A stretch of 14,354 nt of DNA. Origin: Pseudomonadota bacterium. GTDB lineage: Bacteria; Pseudomonadota; Gammaproteobacteria; Burkholderiales; Burkholderiaceae_C. The stretch is from contig JAEWBU010000281.1 in the NCBI GenBank assembly GCA_023390985.1, positions 1 to 14,354 on the forward strand. The letters are read 5' to 3'. The translations under genes were made by a program, and so were the position numbers. Positions 1 through 12,200 of the stretch are shown here, one piece after another (position 1 is the first letter of the stretch; each line of letters opens with the position of its first letter). The notes below the pieces were generated by a model that had not been told where the DNA came from, made no database searches, and worked only from the letters and a program-made list of their open reading frames with translations.

Positions 1-1
1 C

Positions 2-3300
<3,299 letters not shown>

Positions 3301-3301
<1 letters not shown>

Positions 3302-3306
3302 GGGAG
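3301..3306 (+). promoter_or_regulatory. Ribosome binding site of the PKS gene
   Basis: AGGGAG begins on the last base of the NRPS stop codon and ends 4 bases before the ATG at 3311. The placement suggests translational coupling of the two assembly-line proteins, and it fixes the PKS start because the KS domain begins only about ten residues later. Confidence 0.6.
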
Positions 3307-3310
3307 ACCC

Positions 3311-6300
3311 ATGAACGACAACAACGAACAAGGCATCGAACCTGGTTGCGTCGCCATCGTCGGCATGGCGGGCCGCTTCCCGGCCGCGCGCACCCCGGCC
3401 GAGCTGTGGAAGCTGCTCGCCGCCGGCCGCGAGGCCACGCAGTGGCTCACCGACGAGGAACTGCGCGCCGCCGGCGTCGGCGACGCCGAGCTGAACGACC
3501 CGAACTACGTGAAGGCCAGCCTGGTGCTGCCCGACATGGAGATGTTCGACGCCGAGTTCTTCGGCTTCTCCAAGCGCGACGCCGCCATCCTCGATCCGCA
3601 GCACCGCCACTTCACCGAATGCGCCTGGGAAGCGCTGGAGGACGCGGGCCATCCGCCCGAGAAGTTCGAAGGCGCGATCGGCGTGTTCGCCGGCTGCGGC
3701 ATGCAGGCCTACCTGCCGTACAACCTGCTCACCAACCCGGAGCTGAAGAAGTCGGTCGGCCTGTTCCTGCTGCGGCACACCGGCAACGACAAGGACTTCC
3801 TGTCCACGCGGGTGTCGTACCTGCTGGACCTGAAGGGCCCGAGCCTGGGCATCCAGACCGCGTGCTCGACCTCGCTCGTGGCGGTGCACGTCGCCGCGCA
3901 GAGCCTTTTGGCCGGCGAATGCGACATGGCGCTGGCCGGCGCGTCCAGCATCGAGCTGCCGCACCGCCACGGCTACCGCTTCGCCGAGGGCGAGATCCTC
4001 TCGCCCGACGGCCACTGCCGCGCGTTCGACGAGAACGCGAGCGGCACGCTGTTCGGCAGCGGCGCCGCGGTGGTGGTGCTGCGCCGGCTGGAAGACGCGA
4101 TCCGCGACCGCGACAACATCTACGCCGTGATCCGCGGCTCGGCCGTCAACAACGACGGCTCGCAGAAGGCCGGCTACCTGGCGCCCAGCGTGGACGGCCA
4201 GGCGCGCGCGGCGGTGGAGGCGCTGGCGGTGGCCAACGTCGAGCCCGGCAGCGTGCAGTACATCGAGGCGCACGGCACCGGCACGCCGGTGGGCGACCCG
4301 ATCGAGATCGCGGCGCTCACGCAGGCCTACGGCGACGGCGGCAAGGGCTTCTGCGGCATCGGGTCGATCAAGACCAACATCGGCCACCTGGACACGGCGG
4401 CCGGCGCGGCCTCGCTGATCAAGGTTTCGCTGGCGCTGCGCAACGGACTGATCCCGCCGACGCTCAACTTCAGCAAGCCCAACAGCCGCTTCGACCTGGA
4501 CAAGACGCCGTTCCGCGTCATGGACCAGGCCAAACCGTGGGTGCGCGGCCGGCAGCCGCGCCGCGCGGCGGTCAACTCGCTGGGCGTGGGCGGCACCAAC
4601 GCGCATGTCATCGTCGAAGAGGCGCCGCGCATCTCGTCGCAGGCGCCGGCCCAGCAGCCTTGGCAGGTGCTCACGCTGTCCGCCCGCACGCCTTCCTCGC
4701 TGGAGCGCCTCAAGGCCAAGTGGAGCGACTTCCTTGCGCAGAAACCGGCCGACTTCAGCCTGTTCGACGCGGCCTTCACCCTGCAGGAGGGTCGTCGCGG
4801 CTTCCAGCACCGCTGCGCGGTGGTCGCGCAGGACGTGGAAGGCCTGGCGGCCGCGCTGGACACCCGCAACCATGCACGCGTGGCGAGCGGCAAGGCCGGA
4901 TCGAACGCACCCGGCGTGGTGATGATGTTCCCCGGTGGCGGCGCCAGCTACCCGGGCGCGGGCCGCGAGCTGCTCACGCAGCCGGCCTTCCGCGCCGCGG
5001 TGGACGAGTGCTTCAGCCGCATGCCGGCCGACGCGCCCGCCGACCTGCGCGCCCTGATGTTCGAACGCGAGCCGGGCGATGCCGAGGCCTCGCGGGTGCT
5101 CGAGCAGCCCCGCTACAACATCCCCGCGCTGTTCGTCGTCGAGTACGCGACCGCGAAGCTGTGGGAGAGCTGGGGCGTCAAGCCCGCGGCCGTGATCGGC
5201 CACAGCGCCGGCGAATACGCCGCGGCGGTGATCGCCGGCGTGATGAGCCTGCAGGACGCGCTGTCCGTGGTCGTGCTGCGTGGGCAACTGTTCGAGCAGG
5301 TGCCCGCCGGCGCGATGCTCTCGGTGGACATGAGCGAAGCGGAGCTCAAGCCCCTGATGCAGGGCCTCGAACTCGACATCGGCGTCATCAACGCCCCCGA
5401 CCTCTGCATCGCCTCCGGACCGACCGCCGCCATCGAGGAGCTGGGCAAGCGCCTGGCCGCGCAGGGCCGCGAAGGCCGCCGGCTGCACATCAAGGTGGCG
5501 GCGCATTCGAGGTTGCTCGACGGCATCCTCGAGCGCTTCCGCCAGGGTGTCTCCAGCACCAAGCTGTCGGCGCCCGCGATCCCCTTCATCTCCAACCTGA
5601 GCGGCGACTGGGCCGATGCCGCGCTGCTGGCCGACCCCGACTACTGGGTGCGCCACCTGCGCCAGCCGGTGCGTTATGCCGACGGCCTGGCCAAGGTGCT
5701 GGAGATGGGCGAAGCCGTGCTGCTCGAGGTCGGTCCCGGCCAGGGCATGTGCGCGCTGGCGCGCCAGAACCTGCAGGGCCAGCAGCGCACGGTGCTGCCG
5801 TCGACCTGCAAGGCGAACGAGCCGAACGCCGACCTGTCGCTGATGCTCACTTCGCTGGGCGGGCTGTGGACGCGCGGCGTCACGCCCGACTGGAACACGG
5901 TGCGCGGCGGCGGCCAACCGCGCCGCATCTCGCTGCCGACCTACGCCTTCGACCACCAGCGCCACTGGATCGAGCCGGGCAAGGTGGTGGTCGAGGAAAC
6001 CACGCTGCAGGAAGCCGTGCCGCCGCAATCGGTGCGCCGCCTGCCGCAGATGGACGAATGGTTCGGCGTGCCGCAATGGAGCCCGGCACCGCTGCCGCAC
6101 GTGCCGGCCGCGCAGGCGGGCCAGCCCTGGCTGGTGTTCGGCGGTTCCGACGCCGCGACGGCGGGCGTGCTGCGCCGCATCGCGGAAGAGGGCGGCAAGG
6201 CCACGCTGGTGCGCCACGGCGCCGCGTTCGCGGTCGGCAGCGACGGCAGCTACACGGTGGACGCGCACGACGAGGCGCAGTTCGAACAGCTGTTCAACGC

Positions 6301-9300
6301 GCTGGACCAGGCGGGCCGGACGCCCGACCACATCGTCCACCTGTGGTCGCTGGAGACCGGCGCGCAGGGCCACGGCGAAGGACTGCTGCTCGGCCAGGCG
6401 CTGGCGTTCGACAGCCTGGTGCACATCGCCAAGGTGATGCAGACGCTGGACGTGCGGCAGGCCGTGCGGCTCACCGTCGTCACCGCGGGCGGGCAGGCCG
6501 TCAATGGTTCGAAGGTCGAGCATCCGGTGCGCAGCCTCGCGCTCGGACCCTGCCGCGTGATCCCGCGCGAAGTGCCGAACGTGAGCACGGTGCTGATCGA
6601 CCTGGACCCGGCCGACACGGAGTCGGCGGCGATGTCGCGCGCCGTTGTGTGCGAGGCGCTGGCGGGTGCGGGGGCGGATCTGGTGGCCTGGCGCGCGGGG
6701 TCGCGCTGGGTGGCGCAGCTGGTCAAGGCGCCGCAGAAGACGGAAGCCCTGGATTCCCGCCTTCGCGGGAATGACGGGAAGCTGGTGCGTGAGGGCGGCG
6801 TGTACCTCATCACCGGCGGTCTCGGCGATATCGCGCTCGAGCTCGCCTCCTTCCTCGCCACGCGCTACCACGCCAAGCTGGCGCTGGTCAGCCGTCGCAC
6901 GCTGCCGGAGCGCGAGGTGTGGCAGCCTCTCGCCTCCAGCCGCGACCAGGGCGAGTCGGCTCGCCTGGTGCGCCGCCTGCTCGAGATCGAAGCGGCCGGC
7001 GGCCAGGTGGCGACCTACAGCGCCGACGTGGCCGATGCCGCCGCGATGGCGCGCGTGGTCGAGGACATGCGCCGCCGCTGGGGCGTGATCAACGGCGTGT
7101 TCCATGCCGCCGGCACGCTGCAGGACGCGCCCATCGCCGCCAAGACGGCCGAGTCGGTGCGCCAGGTGATGGCGCCCAAGGCGGTCGGCGCGCAGGTGCT
7201 GCACGAGCTGCTGCCGCCGGGCCAGCTCGACGTCTTCGCCGTGTTCTCCTCGACCAGCGTGTACCTGGGCCCGCCCGGTCAGGTGGACTACGTCGCCGCC
7301 AACGCGTTCCTGGACGCGCTGGCGGCCGCGCGGCCCGACGGCCTCGCCATCCACTGGGGCATCTGGGGCGACAAGGGCATGGCCGCGCGCGCCTACGGCC
7401 GCGCCTCGGCCGCGCCATCGCCGCAAGGCAGCCATCCGCTGCTGGGCGTGCGGCGCGACAACGACGACGGTCCGGCCTTCGAGGCGACCTACTCGGCGCA
7501 GGACCTGTGGGTGCTGCGCGAGCATGCCGTCGCCGGCCGGCCGGTGCTGCCCGGCACCGCCTACATCGAGATCGCGCGCGCCGCGATGGCGCAGCTGCAT
7601 CCCGGCGCCGATGTGGAGATCCGCTCGCTGTCGTTCGAGGAAGCGATGGTGTTCGACGCCGGCGGTCGCCGCGAGGTGCGCATCGAGATGCATCGCGCCG
7701 GCTCGGGGTACGAGTTCGTGGTGCGCAGCCGCGCGGACGCGAAGGAGCCGTGGCAGGAGCACGCCCGCGCCAAGGTGAGCCGCTTCACCGGCGCGCTGCC
7801 GCCCGACACGCAGCGCGCGAACGGCGCGTGGCGCGAAGGCGAACTGCCGCAGAGCGGCGTGGCCTTCGGGCCGCGCTGGCACAACATCGAGCGCATGCAG
7901 CTCGACGGCCGCCGGGGCGTCGCCGAGATGGCCCTGCCCGAGCGGTTCGCCGCCGACCTGCAGCCGTACGCGCTGCACCCGGCCCTGACCGACATCGCCG
8001 CGACTTTCGGGCTGCACCTGCTCGACTCCCGGCAGCGCGAGGCCAACCTCTTCGTGCCGCTGTCGGTCGATCGCATCCGCATCGTGGCGCCCATGCCGCT
8101 GCGCAGCATCAGCCGCGCCGAGCTCAAGGGCCCGGTGAAGGACCGCTTCGCCGCGTTCGACGTCAGCCTGCACACGCCGGAAGGCGCGCCGATCGCCACC
8201 TTCGAGGGCTTCAGCCTGCGCGGCGTGGATCCGCAGGCGATGTCGCGCAACGCCGCGACCCACGCCCGCAAGGAGCCCAGCCTGGCCGAGGCGATGCTGG
8301 CCTGCGGCCTGCGCGCGGAAGACGCGCCGGCCCTGTTCGAGCGGGTGCTGGCCGGCGGTGCCCGCGACCTGGTCGTGTCCTCGATCTCGCTGTCGGCGAT
8401 CAAGCGGGCGATGAGCGAGGCCGCGCCCAAGCCGCTGCCCCCGGTGCCGGCTTCGCGCGCGCCGGCCGCTTCGGCCGCGCAGCTCAATCCGGTGGAGGCG
8501 GTCATCGCCGAGGCCTGGCGCGAGCTGCTCGGCGTGGACGAGGTCGGCCGCGACGACGACTTCTTCGCGCTGGGCGGCCACTCGCTCGCCGCGGTGCGCC
8601 TGTTCGCGCGCATCCGCAAGCAGTGGAACGTCGACCTGCCGCTGGCCACGCTGTTCCAGGGCTCCACGCTCTCGGGCCTGGCGGCCATCGTGGCCGAGGC
8701 GGGCGGGCTCGACACCAGCATGCCGAGCGCGCCGGCGCCCACCTCCGCGCCCGCGGCGTCCAACGTGATCCAGCTGCCGCGTGCCTGGTCGCCGCTGGTG
8801 GCCATCTGCCGCGGCGCGCCCGACAAGCGGCCGCTGTTCTGCGTGCACGGCGCGGGCGGCAACGTGCTCAACTTCAAGGTGATCTCCGACCGCCTGGGGC
8901 CCAAGCAGCCGTTCTACGGCCTGCAGGCGCAGGGCGTGGACGGGCGCCTGCCGCCGCTGACCAGCGTGGAGGCCATGGCCGCTCAGTACATCGAAGCCAT
9001 CCGCACGGTCGATCCCACCGGTCCGTACCGGCTGGCCGGCTACTCGGGCGGCGGCGTCATCGCCTACGAGATGGCGCAGCAGCTGCGCCGCGAAGGCCTG
9101 CGGGTCGAAACGATCGTCATGATGGACACGCTGGCGCCGGAGGCCGCGCGGCGCAAGGTGCCGCTGCTGCAGAAACTCTGGCTCAAGCGCCACTGGACAC
9201 TGGACTTCATGCTCGACTGGCCCAACCGCCGCCGGCGTGGCCGCGAGATGCAGCGGCAGTACCAGGTGGCGCTGGAGAAGCTGTCGCGCGGGGAAGCGCT

Positions 9301-9652
9301 GCCGCCCGAGCTGGCCGACTTCCACCTGTTCCGCACCTTCACCGACGCGCAGGAGCGCTACCAGCCCCAGCCCTACGACGGCGACATCGTGCTGCTGCGC
9401 GCCGAGCTGGCCGAGACCGTGTACCTGTACGCGGGACCGCAGCTCGGGTGGAACGAGAGCGTCTCGGGCGCGATCCGCGTCACCGAGATCGGCGGCTCGC
9501 ACTTCAGCATGATGGCCGAGCCCGGCATCTCGGAAGTGATCGAGGCGTTCCGGCGCGAACTGGCCCGCCTGGACGGCGAGCCGCCGAGGTCGGGGCAGGG
9601 CGGCGGCGACGCGGAGGACACGGGCCCGATCCCGACCCTCATCCCCGCCTAA
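3311..9652 (+). CDS. Type I polyketide synthase KS-AT-KR-DH-ACP-TE, probable terminal module
   Basis: Single-module cis-AT PKS of 2113 residues that extends and probably releases the chain. KS about 10-440: Cys185 (TACSTS), His321 (EAHGTGTP), Lys354 and His359 (KTNIGH). AT about 535-850: GHSAGE with Ser632, Arg657, and VAAH (729-732) at the specificity site. A KR structural half about 905-1140 precedes the catalytic KR about 1160-1385: GGLGDIA (1169-1175), Lys1290, Ser1314, Tyr1327, Asn1331, with LQD where B-type KRs have LDD. DH about 1393-1675: HAVAGRPVLP with His1405, and HPALTD with Asp1561. ACP about 1724-1798: LGGHS with Ser1758. TE about 1838-2095: GYSGG with Ser1912, Asp1939, His2064. 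All catalytic residues are present. Oddities are KR before DH, Ala1175 in place of the last NADPH-loop glycine, and a palindromic repeat encoding DSRLRGNDG (1148-1156). The substrate is probably malonyl-CoA, but the AT motif is not decisive. The KS starts almost at the N terminus, so there is no long docking domain. Confidence 0.96.
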   Translation: MNDNNEQGIEPGCVAIVGMAGRFPAARTPAELWKLLAAGREATQWLTDEELRAAGVGDAELNDPNYVKASLVLPDMEMFDAEFFGFSKRDAAILDPQHRHFTECAWEALEDAGHPPEKFEGAIGVFAGCGMQAYLPYNLLTNPELKKSVGLFLLRHTGNDKDFLSTRVSYLLDLKGPSLGIQTACSTSLVAVHVAAQSLLAGECDMALAGASSIELPHRHGYRFAEGEILSPDGHCRAFDENASGTLFGSGAAVVVLRRLEDAIRDRDNIYAVIRGSAVNNDGSQKAGYLAPSVDGQARAAVEALAVANVEPGSVQYIEAHGTGTPVGDPIEIAALTQAYGDGGKGFCGIGSIKTNIGHLDTAAGAASLIKVSLALRNGLIPPTLNFSKPNSRFDLDKTPFRVMDQAKPWVRGRQPRRAAVNSLGVGGTNAHVIVEEAPRISSQAPAQQPWQVLTLSARTPSSLERLKAKWSDFLAQKPADFSLFDAAFTLQEGRRGFQHRCAVVAQDVEGLAAALDTRNHARVASGKAGSNAPGVVMMFPGGGASYPGAGRELLTQPAFRAAVDECFSRMPADAPADLRALMFEREPGDAEASRVLEQPRYNIPALFVVEYATAKLWESWGVKPAAVIGHSAGEYAAAVIAGVMSLQDALSVVVLRGQLFEQVPAGAMLSVDMSEAELKPLMQGLELDIGVINAPDLCIASGPTAAIEELGKRLAAQGREGRRLHIKVAAHSRLLDGILERFRQGVSSTKLSAPAIPFISNLSGDWADAALLADPDYWVRHLRQPVRYADGLAKVLEMGEAVLLEVGPGQGMCALARQNLQGQQRTVLPSTCKANEPNADLSLMLTSLGGLWTRGVTPDWNTVRGGGQPRRISLPTYAFDHQRHWIEPGKVVVEETTLQEAVPPQSVRRLPQMDEWFGVPQWSPAPLPHVPAAQAGQPWLVFGGSDAATAGVLRRIAEEGGKATLVRHGAAFAVGSDGSYTVDAHDEAQFEQLFNALDQAGRTPDHIVHLWSLETGAQGHGEGLLLGQALAFDSLVHIAKVMQTLDVRQAVRLTVVTAGGQAVNGSKVEHPVRSLALGPCRVIPREVPNVSTVLIDLDPADTESAAMSRAVVCEALAGAGADLVAWRAGSRWVAQLVKAPQKTEALDSRLRGNDGKLVREGGVYLITGGLGDIALELASFLATRYHAKLALVSRRTLPEREVWQPLASSRDQGESARLVRRLLEIEAAGGQVATYSADVADAAAMARVVEDMRRRWGVINGVFHAAGTLQDAPIAAKTAESVRQVMAPKAVGAQVLHELLPPGQLDVFAVFSSTSVYLGPPGQVDYVAANAFLDALAAARPDGLAIHWGIWGDKGMAARAYGRASAAPSPQGSHPLLGVRRDNDDGPAFEATYSAQDLWVLREHAVAGRPVLPGTAYIEIARAAMAQLHPGADVEIRSLSFEEAMVFDAGGRREVRIEMHRAGSGYEFVVRSRADAKEPWQEHARAKVSRFTGALPPDTQRANGAWREGELPQSGVAFGPRWHNIERMQLDGRRGVAEMALPERFAADLQPYALHPALTDIAATFGLHLLDSRQREANLFVPLSVDRIRIVAPMPLRSISRAELKGPVKDRFAAFDVSLHTPEGAPIATFEGFSLRGVDPQAMSRNAATHARKEPSLAEAMLACGLRAEDAPALFERVLAGGARDLVVSSISLSAIKRAMSEAAPKPLPPVPASRAPAASAAQLNPVEAVIAEAWRELLGVDEVGRDDDFFALGGHSLAAVRLFARIRKQWNVDLPLATLFQGSTLSGLAAIVAEAGGLDTSMPSAPAPTSAPAASNVIQLPRAWSPLVAICRGAPDKRPLFCVHGAGGNVLNFKVISDRLGPKQPFYGLQAQGVDGRLPPLTSVEAMAAQYIEAIRTVDPTGPYRLAGYSGGGVIAYEMAQQLRREGLRVETIVMMDTLAPEAARRKVPLLQKLWLKRHWTLDFMLDWPNRRRRGREMQRQYQVALEKLSRGEALPPELADFHLFRTFTDAQERYQPQPYDGDIVLLRAELAETVYLYAGPQLGWNESVSGAIRVTEIGGSHFSMMAEPGISEVIEAFRRELARLDGEPPRSGQGGGDAEDTGPIPTLIPA
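6750..6777 (+). repeat. REP-like palindromic element inside the PKS reading frame
   Basis: A perfect inverted repeat, ATTCCCGC (6753-6760) and GCGGGAAT (6765-6772), encloses the loop CTTC. It is flanked by TGG and GACGG. The core and flanks match the dispersed palindromic repeat whose translations, SRLRGNDG in one frame and WIPAFAGMTG in another, recur in annotated proteins of Burkholderiales and other proteobacteria. Here it is read as DSRLRGNDG, in frame, in the linker just before the KR catalytic half. Only one copy lies in this window, so its repeat status rests on recognition of the family. Confidence 0.75.
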
Positions 9653-9664
9653 GCGACACCTGCT

Positions 9665-9668
9665 AAGG
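9665..9668 (+). promoter_or_regulatory. Weak ribosome binding site of the ABC permease gene
   Basis: AAGG ends 9 bases before the ATG at 9678 and is the only Shine-Dalgarno-like match there. The 25-base gap from the PKS stop holds no hairpin with a T-run, so the permease may be partly read through from the PKS operon. TGCTAAGGT (9661-9669) overlaps this site and resembles an extended -10 only loosely. Confidence 0.35.
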
Positions 9669-9677
9669 TCCGGCGCC

Positions 9678-12197
9678 ATGGAGACTTCTGCCTGGCGCCT
9701 GGGCTGGCGCACCCTGTGGCGCGACCTGCGCGCCGGCGAACTGCGGCTGCTGCTGGTGGCGGTGACGCTGGCCGTCGCCGCGCTCACCGCCGTCGGCTTC
9801 TTCGCCGACCGGCTCAAGGGCGGCCTGTCGCGCGACGCGCGTCAACTGCTCGGGGGCGATGCGGTCGTCGCCAGCGACAACCCGACGCCGAAGGTGTTCA
9901 TCGAACGCGCGCAGGCGCTCGGCCTGCAGGGCGTCACCACCGTCCTCTTCCCGACGATGGCCCGCGCACCCGACGACAAGGGCGGCGGCGCGCGGCTCGT
10001 CTCGCTCAAGGCGGTGCAGGCGGGCTACCCCTTGCGCGGCGACCTCACGGTGGCCGACACCGCCGATGCGGCCGGCACGCGCACGCGCGAGGTGCCGCAG
10101 CGCGGCGAGGCCTGGGTCGATCGGCCGCTGCTCGAAGCACTCGGCCTCGCGCCCGGCGACCTGCTGCTGCTGGGCGACAGCAGCCTGCGCATCGGGCGCG
10201 TGGTGCTGCTGGAGCCGGACCGCGGCACCGGCTTTTCCACCTTCGCGCCGCGCGTGATGATCCACGAGGCCGACCTGCCGGCCACCAAGTTGATCCAGCC
10301 CGCGAGCCGCGTCAGTTATCGCTTCGCCGTCGCGGGGCCGGACCGCGCGGTCAAGGCCTTCACCCAGTTCGCCACCGCCGAAGCGTCGCGCACGGACGTG
10401 CGCGGGGTGCGCGTCGAATCGCTGGAAAGCGGCCGGCCCGAGATGCGCCAGACGCTGGACCGGGCCGAGAAATTCCTCAACCTCGTGGCGCTGCTCTCGG
10501 CACTGCTCAGTGCCGTCGCCGTGGCGCTTGCCGCGCGCGGCTTCGCGGCCGCCCACCTGGACGACTGCGCCATGCTGCGCGTGCTGGGGCAGCCGCAACG
10601 CAAGATCGCGACGGCGTACGCGGTCGAGTTCGGGCTGATCGGCTTGGCGGCGAGCGCGATGGGCGTGGCCGTCGGCTTCGCGGTGCACTTCGTCTTCGTG
10701 CTGCTGCTGTCCGGGCTGGTGGAGACCTCGCTGCCGGCGGCCAGCCTGTGGCCGGTGGGCTTCGGCTTCGGCATGGGCCTCACGCTGCTGTTCGCGTTCG
10801 GCCTGCCGCCCGTGCTGCAGCTGGCGCAGGTCCCGCCGCTGCGGGTGATCCGCCGCGACGTCGGCAACCTCAAGCCCGCGTCGGCCCTGGTGCTGGGCGT
10901 CGGCGTGGTCGGCTTCGCCACGCTGCTGCTGGCGGCCAGCAGCGACCTCAAGCTGGGCGGCATCGCGGTCGGCGGTTTCGCGGGCGCCGTGCTCCTGTTC
11001 GCGGCGCTGAGCTGGGGCGCGGTGAAGCTGCTGCGCCTGTCGGTCAACGAGGCGACCGCGCCGCGCTGGCTGGTGCTGGCCACGCGCCAGCTGTCGGCGC
11101 GGCCGGTGTACGCGGTGGTGCAGGTCAGTTCGCTCGCCGTCGGCCTGCTGGCGCTGATGCTGCTGGTGCTGCTGCGCACCGACCTGGTGGCCAGCTGGCG
11201 CGCGGCCACGCCGCCGGACGCGCCCAACCGCTTCGTCATCAATGTCATGCCGGAGCAGGCCAGCGATTTCCAGAAGGCGCTGCGAGCGGGCGGCGTCCAG
11301 CGCTACGACTGGTACCCGATGTTCCGCGGCCGGCTGGTGGCGGTGAACGGCCGCGCGGTCGGCCCGGACGACTACACCGAAGACCGCGCGCGCCGGCTGG
11401 TGGATCGCGAGTTCAACCTCTCCAACGCGGCCAGCGCGCCCACGCACAACGAGATCGTGGCCGGCCGCTGGCAGCCCGAGGAGGCCGGCGCGGTGAGCGT
11501 GGAAGCGGGCATCGCCGAGACGCTGGGCCTCAAGCTGGGCGACACGCTGCGCTTCGACATCGCGGGCGTGGCCAGCGAGGCGCGCATCACCAGCCTGCGC
11601 AAGGTGGACTGGGGATCGATGCGCGCCAACTTCTTCGTCATGTACCCGGTGAGCCAGGTGCCCGACGTGCCGGCGACCTTCATGACCTCGTTCCGCGCGC
11701 CGGAGCGCAAGGGCTTCGACAGCGGGCTGGTGCGCCAATTCCCCAACATCACCAACGTGGACATGACCAGCACGATCAACCAGGTGCAGTCGGTGCTCGA
11801 CAAGGTGGTGCGCGCGGTGGAGTTCCTGTTCGGCTTCACGCTGGCCGCCGGCCTGGTGGTGCTGTTCGCGGCCGTCACGGCCACGCGCGAGGAGCGCGCG
11901 CGGGAGTTCGCGATCATGCGGGCGGTCGGCGCGCGCGGCTCGCTGCTGCGGCAGGTGCAGCGCGCCGAGCTCGCGGGCGTCGGCCTGCTCGCCGGATTCC
12001 TGGCCAGCGTGGTCGCGGCGCTCGTCGGTTGGGGCCTCGCTCGCTACGTGTTCGACTTCAGCTGGACGGCTTCGCCGCTGGTGCCGGTCGCGGGCGCGCT
12101 GGCCGGTGCCGCGCTGGCGCTCGGCGCGGGCTGGTGGGGTCTGCGGGAAGTGCTGCGGCGGCCGGTCGTCGAGACCCTGCGGCGGGCGGCCGAGTAG
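9678..12197 (+). CDS. ybbP: YbbP-type ABC transporter permease (FtsX/MacB superfamily)
   Basis: Inner-membrane permease of 839 residues, close in length and layout to E. coli YbbP (about 804). The layout is one N-terminal helix (about 22-42), a large periplasmic region (about 43-262), a first FtsX-like block with helices near 265-288, 314-345 and 358-382, helices near 402-420, 427-450 and 478-499, a second periplasmic region (about 505-712), then a final FtsX block (715-737, 765-790, 798-822). Family-like stretches include SLRKVDWGSMRANFF, REFAIMRAVGA and VFDFSW, which parallel E. coli YbbP. Such permeases couple an ATPase (YbbA) to mechanical work on envelope lipids, lipoproteins or hydrophobic compounds; the exact YbbP substrate is not established. 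No ATPase gene is visible beside it. It starts 25 bases after the PKS, so a role in exporting the product is possible, but an ordinary chromosomal flank is more likely. Confidence 0.88.
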   Translation: METSAWRLGWRTLWRDLRAGELRLLLVAVTLAVAALTAVGFFADRLKGGLSRDARQLLGGDAVVASDNPTPKVFIERAQALGLQGVTTVLFPTMARAPDDKGGGARLVSLKAVQAGYPLRGDLTVADTADAAGTRTREVPQRGEAWVDRPLLEALGLAPGDLLLLGDSSLRIGRVVLLEPDRGTGFSTFAPRVMIHEADLPATKLIQPASRVSYRFAVAGPDRAVKAFTQFATAEASRTDVRGVRVESLESGRPEMRQTLDRAEKFLNLVALLSALLSAVAVALAARGFAAAHLDDCAMLRVLGQPQRKIATAYAVEFGLIGLAASAMGVAVGFAVHFVFVLLLSGLVETSLPAASLWPVGFGFGMGLTLLFAFGLPPVLQLAQVPPLRVIRRDVGNLKPASALVLGVGVVGFATLLLAASSDLKLGGIAVGGFAGAVLLFAALSWGAVKLLRLSVNEATAPRWLVLATRQLSARPVYAVVQVSSLAVGLLALMLLVLLRTDLVASWRAATPPDAPNRFVINVMPEQASDFQKALRAGGVQRYDWYPMFRGRLVAVNGRAVGPDDYTEDRARRLVDREFNLSNAASAPTHNEIVAGRWQPEEAGAVSVEAGIAETLGLKLGDTLRFDIAGVASEARITSLRKVDWGSMRANFFVMYPVSQVPDVPATFMTSFRAPERKGFDSGLVRQFPNITNVDMTSTINQVQSVLDKVVRAVEFLFGFTLAAGLVVLFAAVTATREERAREFAIMRAVGARGSLLRQVQRAELAGVGLLAGFLASVVAALVGWGLARYVFDFSWTASPLVPVAGALAGAALALGAGWWGLREVLRRPVVETLRRAAE

Positions 12198-12200
12198 GCG

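Noticed and set aside
6919..9666. Open frame of 915 codons overlapping the second half of the PKS
   Set aside because: Arg/Ala/Gly-rich with no recognisable motifs, while the overlapping PKS frame shows intact KR, DH, ACP and TE signatures.
9653..9677. Terminator between the PKS and the permease
   Set aside because: No stem with a following T-run is present in the 25 bases.
9663..11738. Minus-strand open frame of 691 codons opposite the permease
   Set aside because: Composition rich in Arg, Gln, His and Ala without hydrophobic segments or motifs. The plus strand encodes a clear YbbP homologue with the expected helices.
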